Origin: JBNJEA01 sp051745395
GTDB lineage: Bacteria > Desulfobacterota > Desulfobacteria > Desulfobacterales > Desulfosalsimonadaceae
Assembly (NCBI GenBank): GCA_051745395.1
Contig: JBNJEA010000026.1
Span: 1 to 28,683, forward strand
Length of the DNA stretch: 28,683 nucleotides
Direction of reading: 5' to 3'
This document shows positions 21,349 to 28,683 of this stretch, piece by piece. A program made the position numbers and the translations under genes. The first letter of the stretch is position 1; every line of letters begins with the position of its first letter. Below the pieces are notes generated by a model, which worked only from the letters and a program-made list of their open reading frames with translations, did no database searches and was not told the origin of the DNA.

Positions 21349-24033
21349 TTACGCCGCAACGGCTTCGATAAACGGGGCCACGAGTTCCGGGTCAAAGTGG
21401 GTGCCGGCCCGCCGGCGCAGTTCGGCCACGGCTTCCTCGGGACTCAATACCCGTTCATAGGCCCGGTGGTGGGTCATGACATCATAGGCATCGATGATCA
21501 TAAACAACCGTGCCAGAAAGGGGATGTCTTTGCCCCGCAAGCCCCGTGGATAGCCCGAGCCGTCCCAGCGTTCCCGGATGCTTAAAATGTCCTCGGAAAT
21601 TTTTGCCGTGTCGGCAAAGGTGTTGGCAATGCGGAAGCCGGCTTCGGGGTGGCGCTTGAGGGTTTCCCATTCGTCCGGGCGCAGCGGGGCTTGTTTCTGG
21701 AGCAGTTGTGTCGGCAAAACCGCCTTGCCGATGTCATGGAGGTCGATGAGCAGGTTCATTTCATGCATCTGGCTTTCGGTTAAGCCCAGGGTACTGGCAA
21801 AGGCGGCGGCAAGCTTGCGGGAACGGGTGATGTGGTGTTTCATATCCGGGGTTTTTTGGGCAATCCGGTTTTGCAGGGAAGCTATCACGCGTTTTTGATT
21901 CTGCCGGTTTTCGGCCAGCTTGTTATCGTACATGCGTTCTTCGGCGACCACGATGACCTGGTGGGCTGCCTGCTTTGCCGTATCCTTGGCGGCCGCGCCG
22001 AGCGCGATGCTCGGGGCGATGACGGCATGGTTGTGTTTTTCGGCCGCGGCCTTGATCCGGGAACATATCTTTTCGGTGGTGGAAAGGTCCGTATTGGGCA
22101 AAATGATGGCGAATTCATCGCCGCCCCAGCGGGCGATCACATCGCTGTTGCGGCAGGATTTTTTAAGGATTTGCGCCACGGACCGCAGCAACTGGTCTCC
22201 CTCGGTATGGCCGAAAGCATCGTTGACCAGTTTCAGGTTGTTGACATCGCCCATGATAAAACTCAGGGGCAGGGCGCGTTCGTTGTCGAGCCGCCGGACC
22301 TCTTCTTCAAAATAGGCCCGGTTGTACAGGCCGGTCAACTCGTCATGGAAACTCATATAGCGGATATGGTCCTCGGCCTGTTTGCGCTCCGTGATATCGC
22401 GGGCCACCATCATCAGGCTTTCCACCATGCCGCTGCCGGAATATTCGGGGATGATGTTGCCCCAGAAAAACCGTTTGCCGAAAAGGCCGGAAAAACTGAA
22501 TTCGATTTTCACCTCCCGGCCCGATGCAATCGCCTTTTTCACCGCCTGCCGCCATTGTTCGGACAGCTTTTTCGGCATCCCCAGTTCCCGGTTGCTCCGG
22601 CCGATGAACTGTTCCCGGGAGATGCCGGTAATGCGTTCATAGGTGGCATTGACAAATACGTAGCGCATGTCGCGGTCAATGCGCAAAATGATATCCGGCG
22701 AGCTTTCCACCAGTGTCCGGAATTCATGTTCATTGCGGCGCAAAGCCGCTTCCATTTGCTTTTTTTCGGTGATATCGCGCCAACTGATCACCGCATGGGC
22801 AATATGGCCGTCATTGTCGTAAACCGGTGCGGCAATGACCGACAGCACCGCCTGGCTGTTGTCGGGCCGCTGTAGCTTCCATTCCTCGTCCATGATGGTT
22901 TCGCCCTTGATCAGGGCCCGGTATTCCGGCGAGTTTTCCCGGGAGGCCGGCATGTCCTGGTACCAGCGTATCCCGGGCAGCGCCTGCAGCCGATTTTCCA
23001 ACGACATCTCAAACAGCTCTTCCGCGGAGATGCCGGTAAATTCCTCGTAAAACCGGCTTACGAGTTTCAACCGGGCATCCGGGGGTTCGACCACGGTGAT
23101 GCCTTCGGGAATGCTCACCAGGATGGCCTCCAGGATGCGGCCGCTGTCCTCGGCCTCCTGCGCCCGTTTTTCCGCCGTATCCCAGGAAACCCGCAGGTTT
23201 TCTTCCATGAGTTTTCGCTCGGTGACATCCCGGAGGATGCCCACCCGGTATCGGGGGCGGCCCTGGCCGTCGCAGACCACTTTCAGGCTATCCGAAAGCC
23301 ACCGGTATTTGCCGTTTTTGCATTGGAATCGGTACTCGATCAGATCCGATGCGCAGGGGGCGGACATAACGGTTTCGAGCCGGGACTGCAGCAACGTCCG
23401 CTCGTCGGGATGAATCCGCTCGATGACCTCCTCCATGGGCATTTCTGCGAATTGGCCCGCCGTAAACCCCGTAATCTGTTCAATGACCGGGCTCATGTAA
23501 TCATAGGCGTCGGTGTCAAGATCGCGGCGATAGGCGGCGTCTCTTGAGTTTTCGAGCACCGTGCGGAATCGGTTTACACTGTCGGCAAGCGCCTGCTGCT
23601 GCGCCCGGGCATCGGCCATGGCCCGCCGGGTCATCACGACCTCGGTGAGGTCTTGTATCACCAGCAGGATGCCGTTGGCATCGCCGGTTTCCCCCGTTGG
23701 TCGGCGGGCGTTGATTCGCACGATTTTTTGTCCCGCACCGGAGAAAAAATGTTCGATTTCGATGTCTTGGGCCTGCATGCCGCCGGCGGTCACGGTGTCT
23801 ATGGCCTCCCGGAGCGCGGGGATGTCCCATCCGCCGTTGTCGATGTCGTAAATCACGGCGTCGCGCACCCGGGATTCGGTCAGGGAAAATGTCTCGTAAA
23901 ATGCCGGGTTGGCCAGCACCACCCGCAGTTCGGCATCGAGAAACACGATCGGTTCGCGCAAATGCTCGATGATATCCCGGGACAAAATCCCCGGATCATG
24001 ACAATTTTTCAGTTTCGTGCCGATATCAGTCAT
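21349..24033 (-). CDS. PAS(4)-GGDEF-HD-GYP signalling protein
   Basis: This 894-residue cytoplasmic protein carries four PAS domains (about 20-130, 155-275, 300-425 and 432-553), a GGDEF domain (560-710) and an HD-GYP domain (722-894). The GGDEF signature is intact (GGDEF 637-641) with an inhibitory-site RNSD at 628-631, so it can probably make cyclic di-GMP. The HD-GYP part keeps H766-D767 with IGK, H795-P796 and GYP 827-829. However, the usual HH before ERWDG is I819-R820, which removes an expected metal ligand. Phosphodiesterase activity is therefore doubtful. ATG 24033 follows GGGGG; a longer in-frame N-terminus of 30 residues is possible but has no ribosome site. There is no transmembrane segment; the sensed ligand is unknown. 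Confidence 0.85.
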   Translation of the reverse strand: MTDIGTKLKNCHDPGILSRDIIEHLREPIVFLDAELRVVLANPAFYETFSLTESRVRDAVIYDIDNGGWDIPALREAIDTVTAGGMQAQDIEIEHFFSGAGQKIVRINARRPTGETGDANGILLVIQDLTEVVMTRRAMADARAQQQALADSVNRFRTVLENSRDAAYRRDLDTDAYDYMSPVIEQITGFTAGQFAEMPMEEVIERIHPDERTLLQSRLETVMSAPCASDLIEYRFQCKNGKYRWLSDSLKVVCDGQGRPRYRVGILRDVTERKLMEENLRVSWDTAEKRAQEAEDSGRILEAILVSIPEGITVVEPPDARLKLVSRFYEEFTGISAEELFEMSLENRLQALPGIRWYQDMPASRENSPEYRALIKGETIMDEEWKLQRPDNSQAVLSVIAAPVYDNDGHIAHAVISWRDITEKKQMEAALRRNEHEFRTLVESSPDIILRIDRDMRYVFVNATYERITGISREQFIGRSNRELGMPKKLSEQWRQAVKKAIASGREVKIEFSFSGLFGKRFFWGNIIPEYSGSGMVESLMMVARDITERKQAEDHIRYMSFHDELTGLYNRAYFEEEVRRLDNERALPLSFIMGDVNNLKLVNDAFGHTEGDQLLRSVAQILKKSCRNSDVIARWGGDEFAIILPNTDLSTTEKICSRIKAAAEKHNHAVIAPSIALGAAAKDTAKQAAHQVIVVAEERMYDNKLAENRQNQKRVIASLQNRIAQKTPDMKHHITRSRKLAAAFASTLGLTESQMHEMNLLIDLHDIGKAVLPTQLLQKQAPLRPDEWETLKRHPEAGFRIANTFADTAKISEDILSIRERWDGSGYPRGLRGKDIPFLARLFMIIDAYDVMTHHRAYERVLSPEEAVAELRRRAGTHFDPELVAPFIEAVAA

Positions 24034-24177
24034 TGAGACCCCCGGCATAAATAAAAGCCAAACCATACGAGGATTGATTCGGCTTTTTGCATCATGGTAT
24101 TCCTTTTTAAGTTTTTTACTCAATTATTAAATATAGCGATCATCACCAAACTTTTCAAAAAAATGATGATAAATCGA

Positions 24178-24207
24178 TTTACCGTTTGCCCCCCTTCACT
24201 TTATAGT
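24178..24207 (+). promoter_or_regulatory. Weak candidate promoter for the DinB-fold gene
   Basis: TTTACC at 24178-24183 and TATAGT at 24202-24207 lie 18 nt apart in the 231-nt divergent gap. An inverted repeat ATCATC (24139-24144) / GATGAT (24165-24170) sits just upstream and could be an operator. Confidence 0.3.
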
Positions 24208-24264
24208 GCAAAAGATATTGCATCACGGGGCTGCAACAACCAAAAATGACAAAGGGAGGCGATC

Positions 24265-25068
24265 ATGGAGGCCGTATGCCGGGAACTGGAAAGGGAATAT
24301 TCCGACCTGGACGAACTGCTCGGAAACCTGGCCGAATCGGACTGGAATCGGGTGACGTTTTTTAACGACTGGACCATCCGGGATGAAATCAGCCACCTGG
24401 CCTATTACGACAACAAGGCCCGTCTTGCCGCCACCGACGCCAGCGCCTTCCAGGCCCATTGCCAACAACTGATGGAAAACTTTGAAAGCGCCGACGCGAT
24501 ATTCCGCCAATCCCTGGCAGAAGGGCGGCACCTGTCTCCCGGAAAACTCATGGCCTGGTGGCACACCGAGCGCAGCGCCCTGCTCGAAGCCTTAATGCCG
24601 CTTGACCCGGAGCAAAAGCTGCCCTGGTACGGCCCGCCTATGACCGCAAAATCCTTTGCCACGGCCCGGCTGATGGAAACATGGGCCCACGGCCAGGATA
24701 TTTACGACACCCTGGGTATTGCGCGCCAGATGACGCCGGGGCTGCAATACATTGCGTTTCTGGGGGTGAAAACCTTCGGGTGGTCCTTTGTCAACCGGTG
24801 CCTGGAAAAGCCCGGCGAAAGGGTCTACGTGGAATTGACCGGCCCGGCGGGCGAGGTCTGGGCATGGGGCGAAAGCAGTTGGCAAAACCGGGTCCGGGGC
24901 TCCGCCCTTGATTTCTGTCTCGTGGTCACCAAGCGCCGCCACGTCGCCGACACCGACCTCGATGTGCAGGGCGAAATCGCGGAAAAGTGGATGCAAATCG
25001 CCCAGGCCTTTGCGGGGCCGCCGGCGGAAGGGCCGGCACCGGGGAGGTTCAAACCGCAATCATCGTGA
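24265..25068 (+). CDS. DinB-fold metal-binding protein, TIGR03084-like
   Basis: This 267-residue cytoplasmic protein has an N-terminal four-helix DinB/mycothiol-dependent maleylpyruvate isomerase-type domain. The opening helix, WTIRDEISHLAYYD and METWAHGQDIYD are family hallmarks. H44, E138 and H142 correspond in spacing to the metal ligands of that fold. The C-terminal domain (from about 155) contains VYVELTGPAGEVWAWGE and is of the SCP2-like type that accompanies it. The chemistry is unknown; the fold is often used for thiol-dependent transferases. ATG 24265 has a strong GGGAGG. It is transcribed divergently from the GGDEF/HD-GYP gene and appears monocistronic. Confidence 0.8.
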   Translation: MEAVCRELEREYSDLDELLGNLAESDWNRVTFFNDWTIRDEISHLAYYDNKARLAATDASAFQAHCQQLMENFESADAIFRQSLAEGRHLSPGKLMAWWHTERSALLEALMPLDPEQKLPWYGPPMTAKSFATARLMETWAHGQDIYDTLGIARQMTPGLQYIAFLGVKTFGWSFVNRCLEKPGERVYVELTGPAGEVWAWGESSWQNRVRGSALDFCLVVTKRRHVADTDLDVQGEIAEKWMQIAQAFAGPPAEGPAPGRFKPQSS

Positions 25069-25098
25069 AAAAAAAGGGGGAAACAAAAGAAAAATGGC

Positions 25099-25419
25099 CT
25101 ACCATCTTTTCCTTGCTTCAGAAATAAAGCGCCCGAAAAGCGCAACCAAAATGACGACGATGAGTAACCCGACAATCGGAATGGCCAGCCAGAGCGCGAT
25201 CTTGAAACCAATATAAATCAGCGGCAAAAGCACCAATAACAGAAAGCCCAGCAGAATCAGGGTCCCGCAGCCGACGGAAAAATCCTTGAAAAAATTTCGC
25301 CCGTCTTTTTGGGTCATTTTGTTGATGCCGGCCCCTATGGACTTGAGATCGGAATAATCGCCCTTCCGGTGAAACCCGTTTGTCCTGTTTTTACGCAATT
25401 TTTTTCTGCCCGGATTCAC
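25099..25419 (-). CDS. Small two-helix membrane protein, unknown
   Basis: This 106-residue protein was not recognised. The N-terminal 40 residues are basic and hydrophilic, and two hydrophobic helices follow at about 51-72 and 74-96, ending in a short basic tail (EARKRW). The start is taken as GTG 25419, because GGAG lies 8 nt upstream. An internal ATG at 25317 (MTQKDGRN) would give a shorter protein of 72 residues and cannot be excluded. It stands alone, downstream of the tRNA-Arg terminator and converging with the DinB-fold gene. The membrane topology suggests both ends in the cytoplasm. Confidence 0.6.
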   Translation of the reverse strand: MNPGRKKLRKNRTNGFHRKGDYSDLKSIGAGINKMTQKDGRNFFKDFSVGCGTLILLGFLLLVLLPLIYIGFKIALWLAIPIVGLLIVVILVALFGRFISEARKRW

Positions 25420-25480
25420 TGAATTTGCTCCGCCTTTTCTTGTTGCTGTTTCACTTGTAGATCAAAGCATCCAAACTCTC

Positions 25481-25520
25481 AAAAAAAAGAAAGGGTTCGA
25501 TTTTTCAATCGTACCCCTTT
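25481..25520 (-). terminator. Intrinsic terminator after tRNA-Arg
   Basis: On the - strand, a hairpin (AAAGGG...CGATT paired with AATCG...CCCTTT, 25520-25490) is followed at once by a run of eight T (25488-25481). It starts 9 nt after the tRNA 3' end. Confidence 0.85.
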
Positions 25521-25528
25521 GATTTCAT

Positions 25529-25604
25529 TGGCGCCCCCGGCAGGGATCGAACCTGCGGCACATGGATTAGGAATCCATTGCTCTATCCACTGAGCTACGG
25601 GGGC
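25529..25604 (-). tRNA. tRNA-Arg (anticodon CCT)
   Basis: A full 76-nt cloverleaf can be drawn on the - strand. The acceptor stem is GCCCCCG/CGGGGGC, the D-arm GCTC...GAGC, the anticodon stem ATGGA/TCCAT with loop TTCCTAA and the T-arm GCAGG/CCTGC with loop TTCGATC. CCA is encoded at the 3' end (25531-25529). The anticodon CCT reads the arginine codon AGG. It lies 25 nt downstream of mltD. Confidence 0.97.
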
Positions 25605-25629
25605 AGGAGCCGGTTGATGGGCCGGCGGC

Positions 25630-27468
25630 TTATTCCACGTAGAGTTTCTGGCCGGGATGGATGCGGCTGCTTTTGGAAAGCTGGTTTAAATTCAGCAAGC
25701 GGTTTAAATCCATACCATGCTTTTTGGCGATGGAAAACGGGGAGTCGCCGCGCTTGACCCGATATACCTCTGTATCCACATCGCCGGAGGGGATTTTCAA
25801 GGTCTGGCCGATATGCAGGTTGACCGATTTGAGGTTGTTGACGGCCTTTATCTTCTCGGTGGTGGTATGGTAGCGTTTGGCCAGCACCCAGAGCGAATCG
25901 CCGCGCTGGACTTTGTAGGAAATGATTTTTCCGTTTGAACCGCCGGGTTTGCCGCGTGCGGCATATTCACCGCTTTTCGGAATTTTAAGCACCTGGCCGG
26001 CTACGATGTAGTCGTTTCGGTAGATGTTGTTATACCAGGTGATTTTTTTCACGGTGGTGTTGTATCGTTCGGCAATTGTGGAAAGCGTTTCCCCCGGCCG
26101 TACCCGGTGCTGGGCGATGTTGTGCGGGCTCTGGTAATATTCCTCGATTTCGTCGATTTTGGCCAGCAAGACCTCCTTTTTTTCGGGCGGCACGTTGAGG
26201 GCATATGTGTCGTCGGGCAGTACCTTGTAGCGCAATTCCGGATTGAGTTTCAGCAGTTGCTCTTTTTCCATGTCCAGGGCTTTGGCAATATCCCGGATGG
26301 CGGCCTGCTTGTCGATTTCCACCGTTTCATATTCGATCGGGTCATCGACTTCAAGGTCGCCCATGTCGTATTTTTCCAGGTTGTTGACGATATGGAGGGT
26401 GGCGATGAACTTGGGCACATAGCGGGCGGTTTCATAGGGCAGTTGCTGGAACAGGTCCCAGAAGTCATCGAGATAGTTGATGTTTTTTTTCCGGATTTCG
26501 CGCAGCACCCGGCCCTCGCCGCAGTTGTAGGCCGCCAGCACCGTTTTCCAGTCGCCGAAGATTTCATGGAGTTCTTTTAGGTATTCGATGGCCGCCTGGG
26601 TGGATTTATAGGGATCGAGCCGTTCGTCGATGTAGCGGTCCCGTTTGAGACCGAACTTATAGCCGGTGGAGGCGATAAACTGCCACATCCCCAACGCCCG
26701 GGCCGAAGAAAGCGCCTTGACCTTGTAGCCGCTTTCAATCAATGGCAGCCAGGACAGCTCCTCGGGCAGGCCGGCTTTTTTGAGTTCCTCGATGATATAG
26801 GGCCGGAAACGACCGGAGCGTTTATAGGCACGCATGAAAAATTGCCGGGACCGGCCTTCGGTAAACAGTTTGAGCTCTTTTTCGACGTGCTGGTTCATCA
26901 CGAGGGGAATAGCGTCGTGATTGCCCTTGACCGTGGTATACCGGGAGGCATAAATCTCCAGGATCCGCTTGGAGATCATAAACCGCAGGTCGTCTTTTTG
27001 CTGGATGAATTGCGAGTCATCGCCGGTCGGTGTGTTGACGATGATGGCATAGGCCTTGTCCAGGGAGTCAATGGCATTTTCCATTTCTCCCTGCTGCCAG
27101 TAGTCCTGGGCGGCCTGGTAGAATTCAAGGGACTTGTCAAAACGGGATTGCAGCTTGGCCTCGGTCGTGTTTTCTTCGCCGGCCGGGGCCTTGTCGGCAT
27201 CCGTCCGGTCTTCGAGCGGAATCAACGGCAGAAATTCGATCTCGCTGTCATCGAGTTCCGAGATGTTTACCGGCGTGACATCGACGTTTTGACCGGAATC
27301 GGCCGACGGGTTGGTATGCTGCGTGTTGTCCTTCTTATTGGAATCGCCTGCACTGCGATCCATAAACCCGGCACATCCGGCGGAAAATAAAAGGAAAACA
27401 GCGACGGAAACGGCAGTTGCGATGCGAAGACAAGGCTTTGTCTTTGGAAAAAACAGGGTGTTTGTCAT
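25630..27468 (-). CDS. mltD: Membrane-bound lytic murein transglycosylase D, LysM lipoprotein
   Basis: This 612-residue envelope protein has a lipoprotein signal (lipobox LFSAGC, lipidated C32) and then a low-complexity polar linker to about residue 105. A helical region follows, then the lytic transglycosylase domain (about 225-360) with the catalytic glutamate E245 in LPLIESGY, RALGMWQF and AAYNCGEGRV. Three LysM peptidoglycan-binding repeats follow at about 454-497, 518-560 and 569-611. It cleaves the glycan strands of peptidoglycan, forming 1,6-anhydro ends, and probably sits on the outer membrane facing the periplasm. ATG 27468 is chosen because it places the lipobox correctly; an extension of 27 residues upstream would spoil the signal peptide. 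The ribosome site is not obvious. Confidence 0.92.
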   Translation of the reverse strand: MTNTLFFPKTKPCLRIATAVSVAVFLLFSAGCAGFMDRSAGDSNKKDNTQHTNPSADSGQNVDVTPVNISELDDSEIEFLPLIPLEDRTDADKAPAGEENTTEAKLQSRFDKSLEFYQAAQDYWQQGEMENAIDSLDKAYAIIVNTPTGDDSQFIQQKDDLRFMISKRILEIYASRYTTVKGNHDAIPLVMNQHVEKELKLFTEGRSRQFFMRAYKRSGRFRPYIIEELKKAGLPEELSWLPLIESGYKVKALSSARALGMWQFIASTGYKFGLKRDRYIDERLDPYKSTQAAIEYLKELHEIFGDWKTVLAAYNCGEGRVLREIRKKNINYLDDFWDLFQQLPYETARYVPKFIATLHIVNNLEKYDMGDLEVDDPIEYETVEIDKQAAIRDIAKALDMEKEQLLKLNPELRYKVLPDDTYALNVPPEKKEVLLAKIDEIEEYYQSPHNIAQHRVRPGETLSTIAERYNTTVKKITWYNNIYRNDYIVAGQVLKIPKSGEYAARGKPGGSNGKIISYKVQRGDSLWVLAKRYHTTTEKIKAVNNLKSVNLHIGQTLKIPSGDVDTEVYRVKRGDSPFSIAKKHGMDLNRLLNLNQLSKSSRIHPGQKLYVE

Positions 27469-27558
27469 GGTTTGTGAACTGTCTTTGTGCGGTTGCGGTT
27501 TGGAATATGGAGATACTTTGCCGGATGTTCGGGGGCGTCGAATGTACATGATCTGGCG

Positions 27559-27588
27559 AAGCTACCATTCAATGGATTTGCATGTCAA
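27559..27588 (-). promoter_or_regulatory. Candidate promoter for mltD
   Basis: On the - strand a perfect TTGACA (27588-27583) is followed after 18 nt by TAGCTT (27564-27559). The predicted start near 27552 leaves an 84-nt leader. The -10 element is a poor match. Confidence 0.4.
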
Positions 27589-27813
27589 GTTTTATCCCTT
27601 GCGCGATCCGGGCTGAAGCCGGATCATTTTCATCTTGATCCAATGCCATTCTCATCGGTCAAACGCAAGCAAAATTTAATAGGGGCATAAAAATATGCTT
27701 GAAATCGGATTTTAAGTCTGTTATCAGGGATGACTTTATATCTGACTGCAAAAAATGGTTGATCCCTGAGCGGGTTTTTGGTACAAAATTTGGTTATTCA
27801 TTTGTAAACCGTA

Positions 27814-27842
27814 TTGACAGGGCAATATTTTTTGGGCATATT
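27814..27842 (+). promoter_or_regulatory. Promoter of the tRNA-tuf cluster
   Basis: A perfect TTGACA (27814-27819) is followed after exactly 17 nt by CATATT (27837-27842). Transcription would begin near 27849, about 64 nt before the first tRNA. This is the strongest promoter-like sequence upstream of the tRNA cluster. Confidence 0.65.
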
Positions 27843-27912
27843 GCATTTGCCGTAATGCAAGGACAACGGCAAGCGGCGGATCGAGTGAAGGAAGGCAGGG
27901 GGTTTCGGATAG

Positions 27913-27988
27913 GCCAGCGTAGCTCAGTTGGCAGAGCTACTGATTTGTAATCAGTTGGTCGGGGGTTCGAGTCCCTCCGCTGGCTCCA
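27913..27988 (+). tRNA. tRNA-Thr (anticodon TGT)
   Basis: A 76-nt cloverleaf with acceptor stem GCCAGCG/CGCTGGC, anticodon stem ACTGA/TCAGT and loop TTTGTAA, giving anticodon TGT. CCA is encoded (27986-27988). It is the first of four tRNA genes before tuf. Confidence 0.97.
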
Positions 27989-28028
27989 GACGAAAGATAG
28001 CACGAAAGATAGCGCAAGGACAAAATCG

Positions 28029-28113
28029 GGTGGGGTTCCCGAGCGGCCAAAGGGAGCAGACTGTAAATCTGCCGGCGTAGCCTTCGGAGGTTCGAATCCT
28101 CCCCCCACCACCA
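28029..28113 (+). tRNA. tRNA-Tyr (anticodon GTA)
   Basis: An 85-nt class II tRNA with acceptor stem GGTGGGG/CCCCACC, a long variable arm (CCGGCGTAGCCTTCGG region) and anticodon loop CTGTAAA within CAGA/TCTG, giving GTA. CCA is encoded (28111-28113). Confidence 0.97.
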
Positions 28114-28276
28114 TTTCCGAGCAGCACGGTTGAATGTAGGAGAATTCGCGGAAAAGCGGAATCATAAAGACTACATGACTGGCGAGTCACCGGATCATAC
28201 GTGTCAATACAAAGGTTTTTCGTAAAGTGCGCCGTTGCAGCACCGAAGCCCGGGCGCATTTTGGAAACGTTTTGGC

Positions 28277-28352
28277 GCGGGAGTAGCTCAGTTGGCAGAG
28301 CTTCAGCCTTCCAAGCTGATTGTCGCGAGTTCGATTCTCGTCTCCCGCTCCA
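28277..28352 (+). tRNA. tRNA-Gly (anticodon TCC)
   Basis: A 76-nt cloverleaf with acceptor stem GCGGGAG/CTCCCGC and an anticodon stem around loop CTTCCAA, giving TCC. CCA is encoded (28350-28352). The 163-nt spacer after tRNA-Tyr is unusually long for this cluster and holds nothing that I recognise. Confidence 0.97.
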
Positions 28353-28379
28353 GTTTGTTTATCAGGTAGCGGATTTTCA

Positions 28380-28456
28380 GCCCACGTAGCTCAGACGGTA
28401 GAGCGCTTCCTTGGTAAGGAAGAGGTCCACCGGTTCAAGTCCGGTCGTGGGCTCCA
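28380..28456 (+). tRNA. tRNA-Thr (anticodon GGT)
   Basis: A 77-nt cloverleaf with acceptor stem GCCCACG/CGTGGGC, anticodon stem CTTCC/GGAAG and loop TTGGTAA, giving GGT. CCA is encoded (28454-28456). It is the last tRNA before tuf, so the cluster reads Thr-Tyr-Gly-Thr-tuf. Confidence 0.97.
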
Positions 28457-28587
28457 CCTGTTTGTGTGATTGCCGATCAGGCGCCTGAAAAAATCTTTGT
28501 ATCCGCCTGCATTGAGCCAGTTTTTATGAACACCCGAACATTTAAGATTTGTAATAAGACGCCATAAAAACATGGGGAGGACGCAAC

Positions 28588-28683
28588 ATGTCAAAGCAGA
28601 AGTTTGAGCGGACAAAGCCGCACGTAAATGTGGGAACGATCGGGCATATCGACCACGGCAAGACGACGCTGACGGCGGCGATC
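28588..28683 (+). CDS. tuf: Elongation factor Tu, N-terminal 32 residues
   Basis: The window ends inside this gene. The visible protein starts MSKQKFERTKPHVNVGTIGH and continues through IDHGKTTLTAAI, which includes the GTP-binding P-loop (GHIDHGKT, residues 19-26). This is an unmistakable EF-Tu start. ATG 28588 follows GGGGAGG. EF-Tu delivers aminoacyl-tRNA to the ribosome. Its position behind the Thr-Tyr-Gly-Thr tRNA genes is the same as tufB in Escherichia coli, so tRNAs and EF-Tu are probably transcribed together from the promoter at 27814-27842. The 131-nt spacer after the last tRNA may hold a processing site. Confidence 0.98.
   Translation, partial: MSKQKFERTKPHVNVGTIGHIDHGKTTLTAAI

Larger units (their letters stand above)
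27469..27912. other. 444-nt divergent intergenic region
   Basis: No gene that I can support lies here. It holds the candidate mltD promoter on the - strand (27559-27588) and the tRNA-operon promoter on the + strand (27814-27842). A perfect 7-bp hairpin, GATCCGG 27605-27611 with CCGGATC 27619-27625, followed by ATTTT, lies between them; there is no gene on the + strand for it to terminate. Confidence 0.6.

Noticed and set aside
21832..22875. 347-codon open frame on the + strand
   Set aside because: Shadow of the GGDEF/PAS region on the - strand.
24034..24123. 30-residue N-terminal extension of the PAS-GGDEF-HD-GYP protein
   Set aside because: No ribosome site for the longer start, while ATG 24033 has a purine-rich GGGGG run upstream.
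27794..28259. Short frames across the tRNA cluster on the - strand
   Set aside because: They run through tRNA-Thr and tRNA-Tyr; such frames are a common annotation artefact over tRNA genes.

Overview
The window looks like the chromosome of a sulfate-reducing Desulfobacterota (Deltaproteobacteria; Desulfobacteraceae/Desulfosarcinaceae-like) of fairly high G+C. The main evidence is the presence of two transmembrane electron-transfer complexes typical of sulfate reducers, Hmc and Tmc. The lineage is inferred from gene content, not from a database search.

Left third (1-7786, + strand): the 3' part of an hmc operon, hmcB (5' end outside the window), hmcC, a 47-codon hmcD, hmcE and hmcF. A tandem-domain universal stress protein, a stand-alone receiver (Rrf1-like), a REC-PAS-histidine kinase and an Rrf2 regulator follow. 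Hmc followed by rrf1 and rrf2 is the arrangement known from Desulfovibrio vulgaris; the stress protein and the kinase are additions. A perfect 17-bp hairpin separates hmcE from hmcF, and a 104-bp imperfect palindrome separates the stress protein from rrf1.

Middle (7849-12607): an octaheme, hydroxylamine-oxidoreductase-like cytochrome c (-), a heat-shock-type sigma factor (+), and an orphan NarL/LuxR response regulator (+). A 153-bp nested inverted repeat lies before a NifU/IscU-like gene that ends the next operon.

Tmc operon (12182-16437, - strand): transcribed tmcD-tmcC-tmcB-tmcA-nifU-like, that is, with the tmc genes in the reverse of the order I remember for D. vulgaris. TmcA is a periplasmic tetraheme cytochrome, TmcC the membrane cytochrome b, TmcB the cytoplasmic FeS/CCG subunit and TmcD a tryptophan-rich repeat protein. 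TmcB and TmcC are paralogues of HmcF and HmcE encoded about 10 kb away. A candidate promoter with an FNR/CRP-like box lies upstream of tmcD.

Right part (16617-25419): a DUF1614 membrane protein, then a compact four-gene module (- strand) of membrane-anchored arylsulfotransferase, a small membrane protein, an unrecognised membrane protein and a cytosolic PAPS-type sulfotransferase. This is the best candidate in the window for a poorly described system. After it come a PAS4-GGDEF-HD-GYP protein with a degenerate HD-GYP motif, a DinB-fold (TIGR03084-like) protein and a small membrane protein.

Right end (25481-28683): tRNA-Arg(CCT) with a terminator, an MltD-type lytic transglycosylase lipoprotein, and a tRNA-Thr/Tyr/Gly/Thr cluster leading into the start of tuf (EF-Tu), a widely conserved bacterial arrangement. 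I found no insertion sequence, phage gene or CRISPR array.
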